Source of the DNA: Pseudomonas sp. 21
GTDB taxonomy: Bacteria; Pseudomonadota; Gammaproteobacteria; Pseudomonadales; Pseudomonadaceae
Assembly: GCF_000955805.1 (NCBI RefSeq)
Contig: NZ_JYOA01000010.1
Coordinates: forward strand, 38,516-102,515
Direction: 5' to 3'
Length of the DNA: 64,000 bases
Below the pieces are notes generated by a model. It saw only the letters and a list, made by a program, of their open reading frames with translations. It was not told the origin of the DNA and ran no database searches. How positions within the stretch are numbered: the first letter of the stretch is position 1; each line of letters starts with the position of its first letter. Position numbers and translations under genes: made by a program. Positions 17,441 to 25,683 of the stretch are shown piece after piece.

Positions 17441-18190
17441 ATGGTCCATATCGTCAGCCTCATGCAGCCGTACTTGTTCCCCTACCTGGGGTACTTCCAG
17501 CTGATCGCCGCGAGCGGCCTGTTCATTCTCGGCGACAGCCTGCAGTACACCCGGCGTGGGTGGATCAACCGCAATCGCCTGCTGGTCGGCGGGAAGATCT
17601 GGCAGTTCAGCTTCCCCCTGGAGCAGGGCTCGCAGACCCAGGCGATCAACGAACGCAGGCTGAGCGAGCAGATGCACCTGAGCAACCGGCGACTGCTGCA
17701 TACCATCCGCCATGCCTACCACCGCGCGCCGTGCTACGAGCAGGTGATGCCGCTGCTGGAGGAAATCCTCGAGCACCCCGAGCGCAACCTGTCGCACTTC
17801 GCCGAGCACTCGATCCGTCGCATCTGCCACTACATCGGTATCGACACGCCGATGGTGCGTGCCTCGGAGCTGGAGCTGGCCGAGGACATCGGCCGCGACC
17901 AGCGCCTGATCGAGGCGGTGAAGCAGAGCGGCGGCGACATCTACCTCAACCCGGAGGGCGGTCGCCACCTGTACTCGCCCGACGTGTTCCAGGCCCACGG
18001 CCTGGAGCTGCAGTTCCTGCGCATGGACGAGCTGAGCTACCCGCAGTTCAGCCCTGATTTCGTCCCCAGCCTGTCGATCATCGACGTGCTGATGTTCAAC
18101 CCGCCGGACGAGATGCAGCGGTTGCTGGGCCGCTACACCCTGGAGCGACCCGCTCCGTCGTCCGACATCCTCGGGGAGTACGAGTCATGA
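17441..18190 (+). CDS. WbqC-like family protein
   Basis: A 249-residue soluble protein with the WbqC-family opening: MQPYLFPYLGYFQLI, then LGDSLQYTRRGWINRNRLL, and a later NPEGGRHLYSPDVF segment. Members of this family occur in polysaccharide clusters that also make 4-amino-4,6-dideoxy sugars, and are thought to modify the amino group, for example with an amino-acid residue. I have not confirmed the chemistry. The DegT aminotransferase in the same operon fits this. Its stop overlaps the start of the RfaH-like gene by four bases (ATGA). Confidence 0.85.
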   Translation: MVHIVSLMQPYLFPYLGYFQLIAASGLFILGDSLQYTRRGWINRNRLLVGGKIWQFSFPLEQGSQTQAINERRLSEQMHLSNRRLLHTIRHAYHRAPCYEQVMPLLEEILEHPERNLSHFAEHSIRRICHYIGIDTPMVRASELELAEDIGRDQRLIEAVKQSGGDIYLNPEGGRHLYSPDVFQAHGLELQFLRMDELSYPQFSPDFVPSLSIIDVLMFNPPDEMQRLLGRYTLERPAPSSDILGEYES

Positions 18191-18714
18191 ATGCTGTGAT
18201 TGGCGTGGACCTGGAAGCCGCGCAGTACCGCTGGTACCTGATCCAGACCAAACCGCACCAGGAACTGCGCGCCGAGGAGAACCTCGGCCGCCAGGGCTTC
18301 TCCTGCTACCGCCCGGTGGTGAAGCAGGGCAGCCGCCCGCAGCCGCTGTTCCCAGGCTACCTGTTCATTCGTCTCGATCAGCAGCACGACAACTGGTTCC
18401 CGATCCGCTCCACCCGTGGCGTGGCGCGCATCGTCAGCTTCGGCGCGCAGCCGCTGGCAGTGGCCGACGAGCTGGTGGAAGGCATCCGCCAGCGTCTGGC
18501 GGCCATGCCCGAGCGGCCCTCCAGCGGCTTCCAGGAAGGCCAGGTGGTGCGCCTGAAGTGCTCAGGCGAATGCGAAGTCGAGGCGATCTTCCTCTGTGAC
18601 GACGGCACCGAACGCGCCCTGATCCTGCTCAATCTGCTGCAACGCGAACAACGCATCCGGGTCCCGCTCAGCCAGCTCTCGGCGGTGGGCGGCAACGACG
18701 GCTGGCGCGCCTGA
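18187..18714 (+). CDS. rfaH: RfaH-like specialised NusG paralogue (transcription antiterminator)
   Basis: A 175-residue protein that aligns with E. coli RfaH over nearly its full length. The N-terminal NGN domain contains RWYLIQTKPHQELRAEENL, PLFPGYLFIRLD and STRGVARIVSFG. The C-terminal domain has DGTERALILLNLLQRE against the RfaH DGEARSMLLLNLINKE. R143 aligns with RfaH R138. The partner E48 is replaced by Q52, and the HTT motif that contacts RNA polymerase is not conserved, so domain locking may differ. It lies in mid-operon, coupled to the WbqC gene. Two ops-like sites in the operon leader make it a likely cluster-specific antiterminator. The symbol is given by similarity only. Confidence 0.88.
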   Translation: MNAVIGVDLEAAQYRWYLIQTKPHQELRAEENLGRQGFSCYRPVVKQGSRPQPLFPGYLFIRLDQQHDNWFPIRSTRGVARIVSFGAQPLAVADELVEGIRQRLAAMPERPSSGFQEGQVVRLKCSGECEVEAIFLCDDGTERALILLNLLQREQRIRVPLSQLSAVGGNDGWRA

Positions 18715-18758
18715 GGCGCACAACCCAGACAAGGCCAGGTACAAGGAGGAGTGGCGAG

Positions 18759-19757
18759 ATGAATGGATCGACCGTGCTGGTGACGCTGACCTATGGCGAT
18801 CGCCTGGACTACCTGCAGGAACTGCTGGCACGCGCCTTCCGCGAGCCGGAGATCACCCGCGCCATTGTCGTCAGCAATGCCTCGGTGGCGGAGCTGGACG
18901 AGCTGTTCCGGCTGTGGCCCAACCGCGTGCAGGTGATCGAGCTGGACAGCAATACCGGTTCGGCCAATGGCTACGCCGTGGGCATCGAGGCCGCGCTGAA
19001 GACCGGCTGCGACTTCATCTGGCTGATGGATGACGACAACGCGCCGACGCCGGGCTCCTTCCCCCTGCTCAAGCAACGCCTGATCGACTGCGCACTGCGC
19101 CATGGCGCCGACAACACGGCCGTGCTCGGCTTCCGCCCGACCCACCAGGCCGACGTCGTCTCCGGCGTGCCGACCCGCTTCATCACGCCGCCGCGCTCCA
19201 GCTACTTCGGCTTCCATGTCCGCCAGCTGCCCTACAAGCTCTGGCGCCGCACGCCCTGGGGCAAGCCGAAGCCGCGCCCGGCGCAGCCGCTGCTGGAGCT
19301 GCCGTTCGCCTACTACGGTGGCCTGCTCGGGCATGCCGACCTGTTCCGCCGCATCGGCCTGCCGCGCCGCGACCTGGTGCTCTACGCCGACGACACCGAG
19401 TACACCTTCCGCATCGGCGCCCTCGGCGGGCACCTCTACCTGGTGCCCGAAGCGGGCCTGGACGACCTGGAGCACTCCTGGAACATCAAGGAGCGCACCT
19501 CCAACATCTACGAGACCTACCTGCTCGGCAGCTCCGACCTGCGCGCCTACTACGCCGCGCGCAACCAGGCCTGGTTCGACAAGAACCTGTGGGTCACCTC
19601 GCCGCTGATGTACCGCTTCAACCGCTGGGTGTTCATCCGCCTGCTGCACTTCTTCGCCCGCCGCCACGGCCGCGCCAGCCGCCTGGCCCTGCTGCTGCAG
19701 GCGATCCGTGATGGCGAGGCCGGCAGCCTCGGCATGAACCGGGCCTACCCGCTATGA
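18759..19757 (+). CDS. GT2-type glycosyltransferase (galactofuranosyl/rhamnosyltransferase-like)
   Basis: A 332-residue GT-A enzyme. It starts with VLVTLTYGDRLDYLQELL, has an NTGSANGYAVGIEAAL segment near residue 66 and the metal-binding motif LMDDDNAPTPG at about 88-98. A later YADDTEYTFRIG (about 210) resembles the acceptor/base region of rhamnosyl- and galactofuranosyltransferases. A GGAGG lies upstream of the ATG. The stop overlaps the next glycosyltransferase by four bases. Donor and linkage are unknown. Confidence 0.86.
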   Translation: MNGSTVLVTLTYGDRLDYLQELLARAFREPEITRAIVVSNASVAELDELFRLWPNRVQVIELDSNTGSANGYAVGIEAALKTGCDFIWLMDDDNAPTPGSFPLLKQRLIDCALRHGADNTAVLGFRPTHQADVVSGVPTRFITPPRSSYFGFHVRQLPYKLWRRTPWGKPKPRPAQPLLELPFAYYGGLLGHADLFRRIGLPRRDLVLYADDTEYTFRIGALGGHLYLVPEAGLDDLEHSWNIKERTSNIYETYLLGSSDLRAYYAARNQAWFDKNLWVTSPLMYRFNRWVFIRLLHFFARRHGRASRLALLLQAIRDGEAGSLGMNRAYPL

Positions 19758-20986
19758 GAGTGCTGCTGCTCAACACCCTCTACGCCCCGCACATCGGGGG
19801 CGGGACGGAAGTCATGCTGCAGCACATGGCCGAGGGCCTGCGCAGGCGTGGCCACGACGTGCAGGTGCTCTGCACCGGGCCGGACGCGGGCCTGCAGCGC
19901 GAGACGCTGAACGGTGTGGCGGTGCTGCGCGCCGGCCTGCGCAATCTCTACTGGCCGTTCGACGAGAAGAGCCACGGCAAGCTGAAGCGCCTCGCGTGGC
20001 ACGGGCTGGATCGCTACAACCGGAGCATGCGCCATGTGCTGGCGAAGGTGCTGGAAGAGGTCGAGCCGGACGTGGTGGTCTGCCACAACCTGTCGGGCTG
20101 GTCGATCTCCGCCTGGGATGCGATCCGCGACGCCGGCCTGCCGCTGGTCCAGATCCTTCACGACCAGTACCTGACCTGCCCGCGCGGCGTGCGCTTCAAC
20201 AAGGGCCGCCACTGCGAGCAGCAGTGCGCGTCCTGTGCGCTGCTGCGGCGCTCCCACGCATCGGCTTCGAGTGAAGTCGATGCGGTGGTCGGCGTCAGTC
20301 GCTACCAGCTCAATGCGCTGCTCGACGCCGGCTACTTCGTCGGCAGCCAGAGCCATGTGGTCTACAACGGCTCGCCGATGGCGGAGGTGCCCGTCGCGCC
20401 GCCGGCCAACGGGCGTCGTCCGCTGCGCTTCGGCTTCATCGGCGCGCTGACCCCGAACAAGGGCGTCGAGTGGCTGATCGAGCAGTTCCAGGCGCGCGGC
20501 GAGGATGCCTCGCTGCTGATCGCCGGACGGGGCGACAGCCGCTACGTGAACCAGCTGAAGTCCCTCGCCGATCCCCAGCGCGTGCACTTCGTCGGCTACC
20601 GCAAGGCGGCCGAGTTCTTCAGCGAGATCGACGTTGCCGTGGTGCCCAGCCTGTCGCCGGAATCCTTCGGCCTGGTGGCGCTGGAAGCCTGCGCCCACCA
20701 CCTGCCGGTGATCGCCTCGCGCATGGGTGGCCTGACGGAAATCGTCCTGGACGAAATCAACGGCCTGCTCTGCTCGCCCGACCGCAGCGACTCGCTGGGA
20801 GACGCCATTGAGCGCCTGGTGCATGACCCGGCGCTGCGCCAGCGCCTGGCCTCGCGCGCCCGTGAAGTCGTGGCACCGATGCTCAGCCTGGAACGAATGC
20901 TCGACGAATACGAAGCCATCCTGCGCCACACCCTGCATACCCGCGGAGTCCAGCATGGAACTGCAATCCCCGTATCCACGCTTTGA
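19754..20986 (+). CDS. Family 4 glycosyltransferase
   Basis: A 410-residue GT-B enzyme. The N-terminal half begins MRVLLLNTLYAPHIGGGTEVMLQHMAEGL. The C-terminal half contains FGFIGALTPNKGVEWLIEQF and the E-x7-E motif (SPESFGLVALEACAHHLPVI), which hold the nucleotide sugar. HDQYLTCPRGVRFNKG with nearby cysteines (CEQQCASCALL) is common in a subgroup of GT4 proteins. It overlaps the preceding gene by 4 bp and the polymerase-hydrolase gene by 32 bp. It should act on the cytoplasmic face of the inner membrane. Confidence 0.88.
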   Translation: MRVLLLNTLYAPHIGGGTEVMLQHMAEGLRRRGHDVQVLCTGPDAGLQRETLNGVAVLRAGLRNLYWPFDEKSHGKLKRLAWHGLDRYNRSMRHVLAKVLEEVEPDVVVCHNLSGWSISAWDAIRDAGLPLVQILHDQYLTCPRGVRFNKGRHCEQQCASCALLRRSHASASSEVDAVVGVSRYQLNALLDAGYFVGSQSHVVYNGSPMAEVPVAPPANGRRPLRFGFIGALTPNKGVEWLIEQFQARGEDASLLIAGRGDSRYVNQLKSLADPQRVHFVGYRKAAEFFSEIDVAVVPSLSPESFGLVALEACAHHLPVIASRMGGLTEIVLDEINGLLCSPDRSDSLGDAIERLVHDPALRQRLASRAREVVAPMLSLERMLDEYEAILRHTLHTRGVQHGTAIPVSTL

Positions 20987-23570
20987 GGTCGACCGCCGCG
21001 TGACCTTCGACCGCTCCTTGCTGGCGCTCGGGGTGCTGGTGGCCTTGCTGCTGGTGGAGACCTTCAACGGCGCGCTGCGCTTCTACACCGACCAGGCCGG
21101 CCTGTCGGCCATCGTCTACCTGCCCAAGGTGGCCTGCATCGTCGCGGTGGGCTGGGAGCTGTTCACCCGTCCGCAGCAGCGCGGCCTGTGGCTGCTGCTG
21201 ATCCTCGCGGCAGCCTCGCTGCTGCTCGGCCGGCTGCACGGCGCCGAATCCCAGAGCGGCTTCTTCTCCGTCTTCATCTACGCGCCACTGCTGTTCGGCC
21301 TGCTCTGTGGCCAATACCTGGAAATGCATCGCAAGGCCGTGGGCTGGATCATCTTCTTCTGCCTGCTCGCTTCCCTGCTGGGCATCGCCCTGGACCTCAG
21401 CATCAACGTGCCGTGGAAGGGTTACACCTACTCCATGGGCGGCGTCGAGATCAGCGGCAACCGTTCCTGGAGCGCCTATGGTCTGGACCGCATCGCCGGC
21501 TTCTCGCGGATGTCCTCGAGCCTGGCGATGATGCTGGCGGTGTTCAGCCTGTACCTGGGTTCCTTCCGCCTGGCGCTGCCAGTGCGCGGGCTGATCTACC
21601 TGGTGGCGCTGGTCGGCATCGTGCTGACCACCAACAAGTCTTCTGCCGGCGCCTTCTTCTTCGCCTTGCTGGTGATGAGCATCAGCTGCCAGCGCCTGCT
21701 GTTCCTGCTGGCTGCCCTGCTGGTGGTGCTCGGTGCGCTGGCGTTGCCGCTGTACGGCCTGTACGGCCATGTCGACCCGTACCTGGCCACTGCCACCGGC
21801 GACAACCTGATGGGCTCGATGGTGGATCGCCTGGTCAACACCTGGCCGAACCTGATCAAGGTGATGGACTACAACGGCTGGATCTACACCGGCGCCGGGC
21901 TGGGCATGACCGGCAGCGCCTACGCGGCCTTCCCGATCTTCGGCGTCGAGCAACTGGCGGTGGCGGACAATTCGCTGCTCTACCTCTGGTGCCTGTTCGG
22001 CGTGGCTGGCGTCGCCCTCTACCTGCTGGCGGTGCCGATGCTGATGCGCCTGCAGCGCCAACCCGGCCGCGAAGCCCGCGCGTTGCTCGGCATCGCTTAC
22101 TGCATCCTGCTCATCGCCTGGACCAGCGATGTACTCGAATCGCCGATTCCCAGCCTGTTCCTCGGCCTGGCCATCGGCCGCGCCCTGCGCCTGCCCGGCG
22201 AGGCGGCGCCGCAACCGGCGCCGCGCACCCTGCGCCTGCAGGGCGGCATGCTCAGCCTGCTGGCCTGCACGTTGCTGATCGGTACCCTGCTGCAGTCACC
22301 GCGCAGCCTGGCCAACGAGGCACCGGTGGAAAACCTTGGCGCGCCGGAATTCATCGTCGGCGCCAGTACCCACCAGAACATCCGCGCGGGCAACCGCGAC
22401 GGCATCAATCGCCTGGCTCGAGAGGCCGGCATCCTGTCGTTCCGCGACGATGCCTACTGGTCCAGCGTCGAGCGCGAGCGCGGCGTGTTGTCCATTGACG
22501 CCGCCTGGCGCGCACAGCTGCGCAGTACCCGCAGCTTAGGGATAGACACGCTGCTGATCCTGGGCAACGAGAACCAGTTCTATGGCAACGCCAAGCCGCG
22601 TGACGACGCTTCCCGCGAGGGCTATCTGCGTTACGTGCGCTACGTAGTGCGCAGCTTCAAGGGGCAGGTCGCCTTCTACGAAGTGTGGAACGAGTGGGAC
22701 TCGGAAAACGCCACTGACAAGGACTTCAGTGACGACTACCTGACCCTGGTGCGCGCGGCCGCCAAGGTGATCCGCGAGGAAGACCCGCAGGCCAAGGTGC
22801 TCGCCGGGGCCGTCACCCTCAAGGGCATTCGCCAGGGCTTCGCCGAGCGCATCGCCGGTGGCGGCGTGCTGGATGTCGTCGACGGTATCTCGCTGCATCC
22901 CTCGGTGTACTGCGAGCGCGAGATGTCCACCCCCGAGGCCTGGCTGAACTGGTTCCAGGGCGTCAACCAGAAGCTGGAAAACGCCGCCGGCAAATCGGTC
23001 CCGCTGTACTTCACCGAGTTCAGCTGGCCGGCCCATGAAGGCGATTGCGGCATCAGCCGCGAACGCCAGGCCGCCTACCTGGCCCGCGCCTACGTGCTGG
23101 TGCGCAGCCTGCCGAATGTGAAGGGCGCCTGGTGGTACGACCTGGTGGATGACGGCATCGACCGCACGGACATGGAGCACAACTTCGGCCTGCTCACCGC
23201 CAGCGGACAGCCCAAGCCGGCCTACCACGCGATGGCCAGCATCGCCGACATCATCGGCCGCTACCGCTTCGTCGGTCGCGTGCCGAACGAGGACCCGAAC
23301 GTCTATCTGCTGCGCTTCGCCAAGGCCAGCGAGGAAATCCTGGTGGCCTGGACCCTGGGCCACGAGCAGACCCTGAACATCACCAGCAAGCCCGGCAGCA
23401 GCGACACCCTCTGGCGCCTGGACGCCGTCGAAGGGATCGCTCGCCGCGAGGGCCGGCCGGTGCCCTGGCAGTGCCCCGCAGGGGGCGGCGACTGCCAGGC
23501 CAGCATCCGCATCGACGAGTCGCCCACCCTGGTGCGCAGCGCGTCGGCCCCGCAACTGTCGTTGCGCTGA
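20955..23570 (+). CDS. Wzy/O-antigen-ligase-like membrane polymerase fused to a GH39-like glycosidase domain
   Basis: An 871-residue two-part protein with no internal stop. Residues 1-412 form about 12 membrane helices with large loops near 150-186 and 270-335, as in Wzy/WaaL proteins. A further helix (432-448) leads into a soluble part, residues 460-871, that resembles clan GH-A hydrolases such as PslG (GH39). DDAYWSSVERERG is near 498-510. The acid/base E580 is in VWNEWD and the nucleophile E688 in TEFSWP, 108 residues apart. A beta-rich tail follows. GGAG precedes the ATG at 20955. If the topology is as drawn, the hydrolase faces the periplasm beside the polymerase exit and could trim or transfer nascent chains. 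The polymerase role is inferred from topology and context. Confidence 0.85.
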   Translation: MELQSPYPRFEVDRRVTFDRSLLALGVLVALLLVETFNGALRFYTDQAGLSAIVYLPKVACIVAVGWELFTRPQQRGLWLLLILAAASLLLGRLHGAESQSGFFSVFIYAPLLFGLLCGQYLEMHRKAVGWIIFFCLLASLLGIALDLSINVPWKGYTYSMGGVEISGNRSWSAYGLDRIAGFSRMSSSLAMMLAVFSLYLGSFRLALPVRGLIYLVALVGIVLTTNKSSAGAFFFALLVMSISCQRLLFLLAALLVVLGALALPLYGLYGHVDPYLATATGDNLMGSMVDRLVNTWPNLIKVMDYNGWIYTGAGLGMTGSAYAAFPIFGVEQLAVADNSLLYLWCLFGVAGVALYLLAVPMLMRLQRQPGREARALLGIAYCILLIAWTSDVLESPIPSLFLGLAIGRALRLPGEAAPQPAPRTLRLQGGMLSLLACTLLIGTLLQSPRSLANEAPVENLGAPEFIVGASTHQNIRAGNRDGINRLAREAGILSFRDDAYWSSVERERGVLSIDAAWRAQLRSTRSLGIDTLLILGNENQFYGNAKPRDDASREGYLRYVRYVVRSFKGQVAFYEVWNEWDSENATDKDFSDDYLTLVRAAAKVIREEDPQAKVLAGAVTLKGIRQGFAERIAGGGVLDVVDGISLHPSVYCEREMSTPEAWLNWFQGVNQKLENAAGKSVPLYFTEFSWPAHEGDCGISRERQAAYLARAYVLVRSLPNVKGAWWYDLVDDGIDRTDMEHNFGLLTASGQPKPAYHAMASIADIIGRYRFVGRVPNEDPNVYLLRFAKASEEILVAWTLGHEQTLNITSKPGSSDTLWRLDAVEGIARREGRPVPWQCPAGGGDCQASIRIDESPTLVRSASAPQLSLR

Positions 23571-23590
23571 CTCCATCGCGGAGAACCCAC

Positions 23591-24709
23591 ATGATCGTGA
23601 TCAACGCGCGTTTTCTCACCCAGCAAGTGAGTGGTGTGCAGCGCTTCGCCGAGCAGATTTCACTGTCGCTGGCGCGGCTGCGCAGCGACCTCCACTTCGT
23701 CGCGCCGCCCGGTGAAATCCTCCGCCCGGAAGTCGCCAGCCAGCTTCGCGTCGAACAGATCGGCCAGCGCAGCGGGCACCTCTGGGAGCAGGTCGACCTG
23801 CCGCTGTGGCTGGCCCGTCACGGCCGGCCGCTGCTGGTCTCGCTGTGCAGCACGGCGCCGCTTGCCTATTCGAGGCAGGTCGTCACGCACCACGACATCA
23901 CTTACGTGCGCCACCCGGAAAGCTTCTCCTGGAAGTTCCGCGCGCTGTACCGCCTGATGATCCCGCTGATGCTGCGCCGCTCGCTGGCGCAGGTCACGGT
24001 CAGCGAGTTCTCCCGCGGGGAAATCGCCTCGCACTACGGCGTCGACCCCAAGGGCATCCATGTGATCGCCAATGCGGTGTCCGCCGAGTTCTGCTCCGGC
24101 CTCGAGCCGACGCTGCTCGAACGTCCCTACGTACTGGCAGTGTCCTCGCCGGCCTCGCACAAGAACTTTTCCCGGCTGATCGAAGCGTTCCGCATGCTCG
24201 GCGAGCTGGACGTGGAATTGCGCATCGTCGGCGCCGCCAACCGCAGCTTCGTCGATGCGCAACTGCAGCAGAGCGGGCAGGGCGACCGGGTGCGCTGGCT
24301 GGGCCGGCTGGATGACGACCAGCTGATCGAGCAGTACCGCAACGCCGCCGTCTTCGCTTTCCCGTCGCTGTACGAGGGCTTCGGCATCCCGCCGCTGGAG
24401 GCACAGGCCTGCGGCTGCCCGGTGGTGGCCGCCAGCAGTGCCTCGATTCCCGAAGTGCTGGGCAACTCGGTGCTGTACTTCGACCCCCTCGACCCGCCCG
24501 CCATCGCTGCGGCCCTGCGCCGCGTGCTGCTCGACCACAAGCTGCGCGAGGACCTGCGCCGCCTGGGGCAGGAGAACGTCCTGCGCTACTCCTGGGACAT
24601 CTCCGCACTGCGGCTCTCCAGCCTGATCGACAGCTTTCTGATGGAGCGCTCGGACTACCTGGCGCGCTTCGACGCCAAACAGATCGCCAAGCAAGGAGGC
24701 AGATCATGA
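23591..24709 (+). CDS. Family 4 glycosyltransferase
   Basis: A 372-residue GT-B enzyme with the mannosyl/rhamnosyltransferase look: [20 protein letters not shown] at the start, [23 protein letters not shown] in the middle, and a C-terminal donor domain with [18 protein letters not shown] and [19 protein letters not shown] carrying the E-x7-E pair. The ATG at 23591 is preceded by GGAG. An open frame extends 40 codons further up but overlaps the preceding gene. The stop overlaps the rmlA start by 4 bp. It is the fourth non-priming glycosyltransferase of the operon. Confidence 0.88.
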   Translation: MIVINARFLTQQVSGVQRFAEQISLSLARLRSDLHFVAPPGEILRPEVASQLRVEQIGQRSGHLWEQVDLPLWLARHGRPLLVSLCSTAPLAYSRQVVTHHDITYVRHPESFSWKFRALYRLMIPLMLRRSLAQVTVSEFSRGEIASHYGVDPKGIHVIANAVSAEFCSGLEPTLLERPYVLAVSSPASHKNFSRLIEAFRMLGELDVELRIVGAANRSFVDAQLQQSGQGDRVRWLGRLDDDQLIEQYRNAAVFAFPSLYEGFGIPPLEAQACGCPVVAASSASIPEVLGNSVLYFDPLDPPAIAAALRRVLLDHKLREDLRRLGQENVLRYSWDISALRLSSLIDSFLMERSDYLARFDAKQIAKQGGRS

Positions 24710-25581
24710 AAGGCATTATCCTCGCCGGTGGCTCCGGCACCCGCCTGCACCCCATTACCCTGGGCGTGTCCAAGCAACTGCTGCCGATCTACGACAAGCC
24801 GATGGTGTACTACCCGCTGTCGGTGCTGATGCTCGCCGGCATCAATGACATCCTGCTGATCTGCACGCCTACCGACCTGCCGAACTTCCGCGCCCTGCTG
24901 GGTGACGGCGAGCAATTCGGCGTGCGCCTGCAGTACGCCGTGCAGCCTTCGCCGGATGGGTTGGCGCAGGCTTTCCTGATCGGTGCGCAATTCATCGACG
25001 ACGATTCGGTGTGCCTGGTGCTGGGCGACAACATCTTCTACGGCCAGGGCTTCACCGAAACCCTGCGCGACGCCGCCGCGCGGAGCCAGGGCGCCACCGT
25101 GTTCGGCTATCAGGTGGCGGACCCGGGGCGCTTCGGCGTGGTCGAGTTCGACGACGCAGGCCGCGTGCTTTCCATCGAGGAAAAACCCCGCGTGCCGCGC
25201 TCGAACTATGCCGTCACCGGCCTGTATTTCTACGACAACCGCGTGGTGGAGATGGCCCGCCAGATCCGCCCTTCGGCCCGTGGCGAGCTGGAAATCACCG
25301 ACATCAACAACCTTTACCTGGAGCTGGGCGAATTGCACGTCAGCCTGCTCGGTCGCGGGTTCGCCTGGCTGGACACCGGCACCCACGAGTCGCTGATGGA
25401 GGCCGGTCACTTCGTGCAGACCATCGAGGAGCGCCAGGGACTGAAGGTCGCCTGTCTGGAGGAAATCGCCTTCCAGCAGGGCTGGCTCAGCGAAACGCTG
25501 CTGGCCCTGCAGGCCGAGCGCCTGAGCAAGACCGGCTATGGCCGCTACCTGCAGCAGTTGCTGCTGGACAAGCGACAGTGA
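24706..25581 (+). CDS. rmlA: RmlA, glucose-1-phosphate thymidylyltransferase
   Basis: A 291-residue enzyme that makes dTDP-glucose from glucose-1-phosphate and dTTP. The nucleotide-binding signature [21 protein letters not shown] is at 8-28. VLGDNIFYG carries the catalytic aspartate, and [20 protein letters not shown] and [15 protein letters not shown] follow as usual. rmlB, rmlC and rmlD are not in the window. A local rmlA without them fits supply of dTDP-glucose for a dTDP-4-amino sugar, with the dehydratase encoded elsewhere. It begins on the last codon of the previous gene (ATGA overlap). Confidence 0.93.
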   Translation: MKGIILAGGSGTRLHPITLGVSKQLLPIYDKPMVYYPLSVLMLAGINDILLICTPTDLPNFRALLGDGEQFGVRLQYAVQPSPDGLAQAFLIGAQFIDDDSVCLVLGDNIFYGQGFTETLRDAAARSQGATVFGYQVADPGRFGVVEFDDAGRVLSIEEKPRVPRSNYAVTGLYFYDNRVVEMARQIRPSARGELEITDINNLYLELGELHVSLLGRGFAWLDTGTHESLMEAGHFVQTIEERQGLKVACLEEIAFQQGWLSETLLALQAERLSKTGYGRYLQQLLLDKRQ

Positions 25582-25683
25582 ACCCGCACCCGGCGAGCCC
25601 GTGGAGGGCTGGCCGGCACTGCGCCCGATAACGGACTGCGATGCAGCGGCGCCAGGAGCGACGCCGGCAGTCGTGAGGCCATC

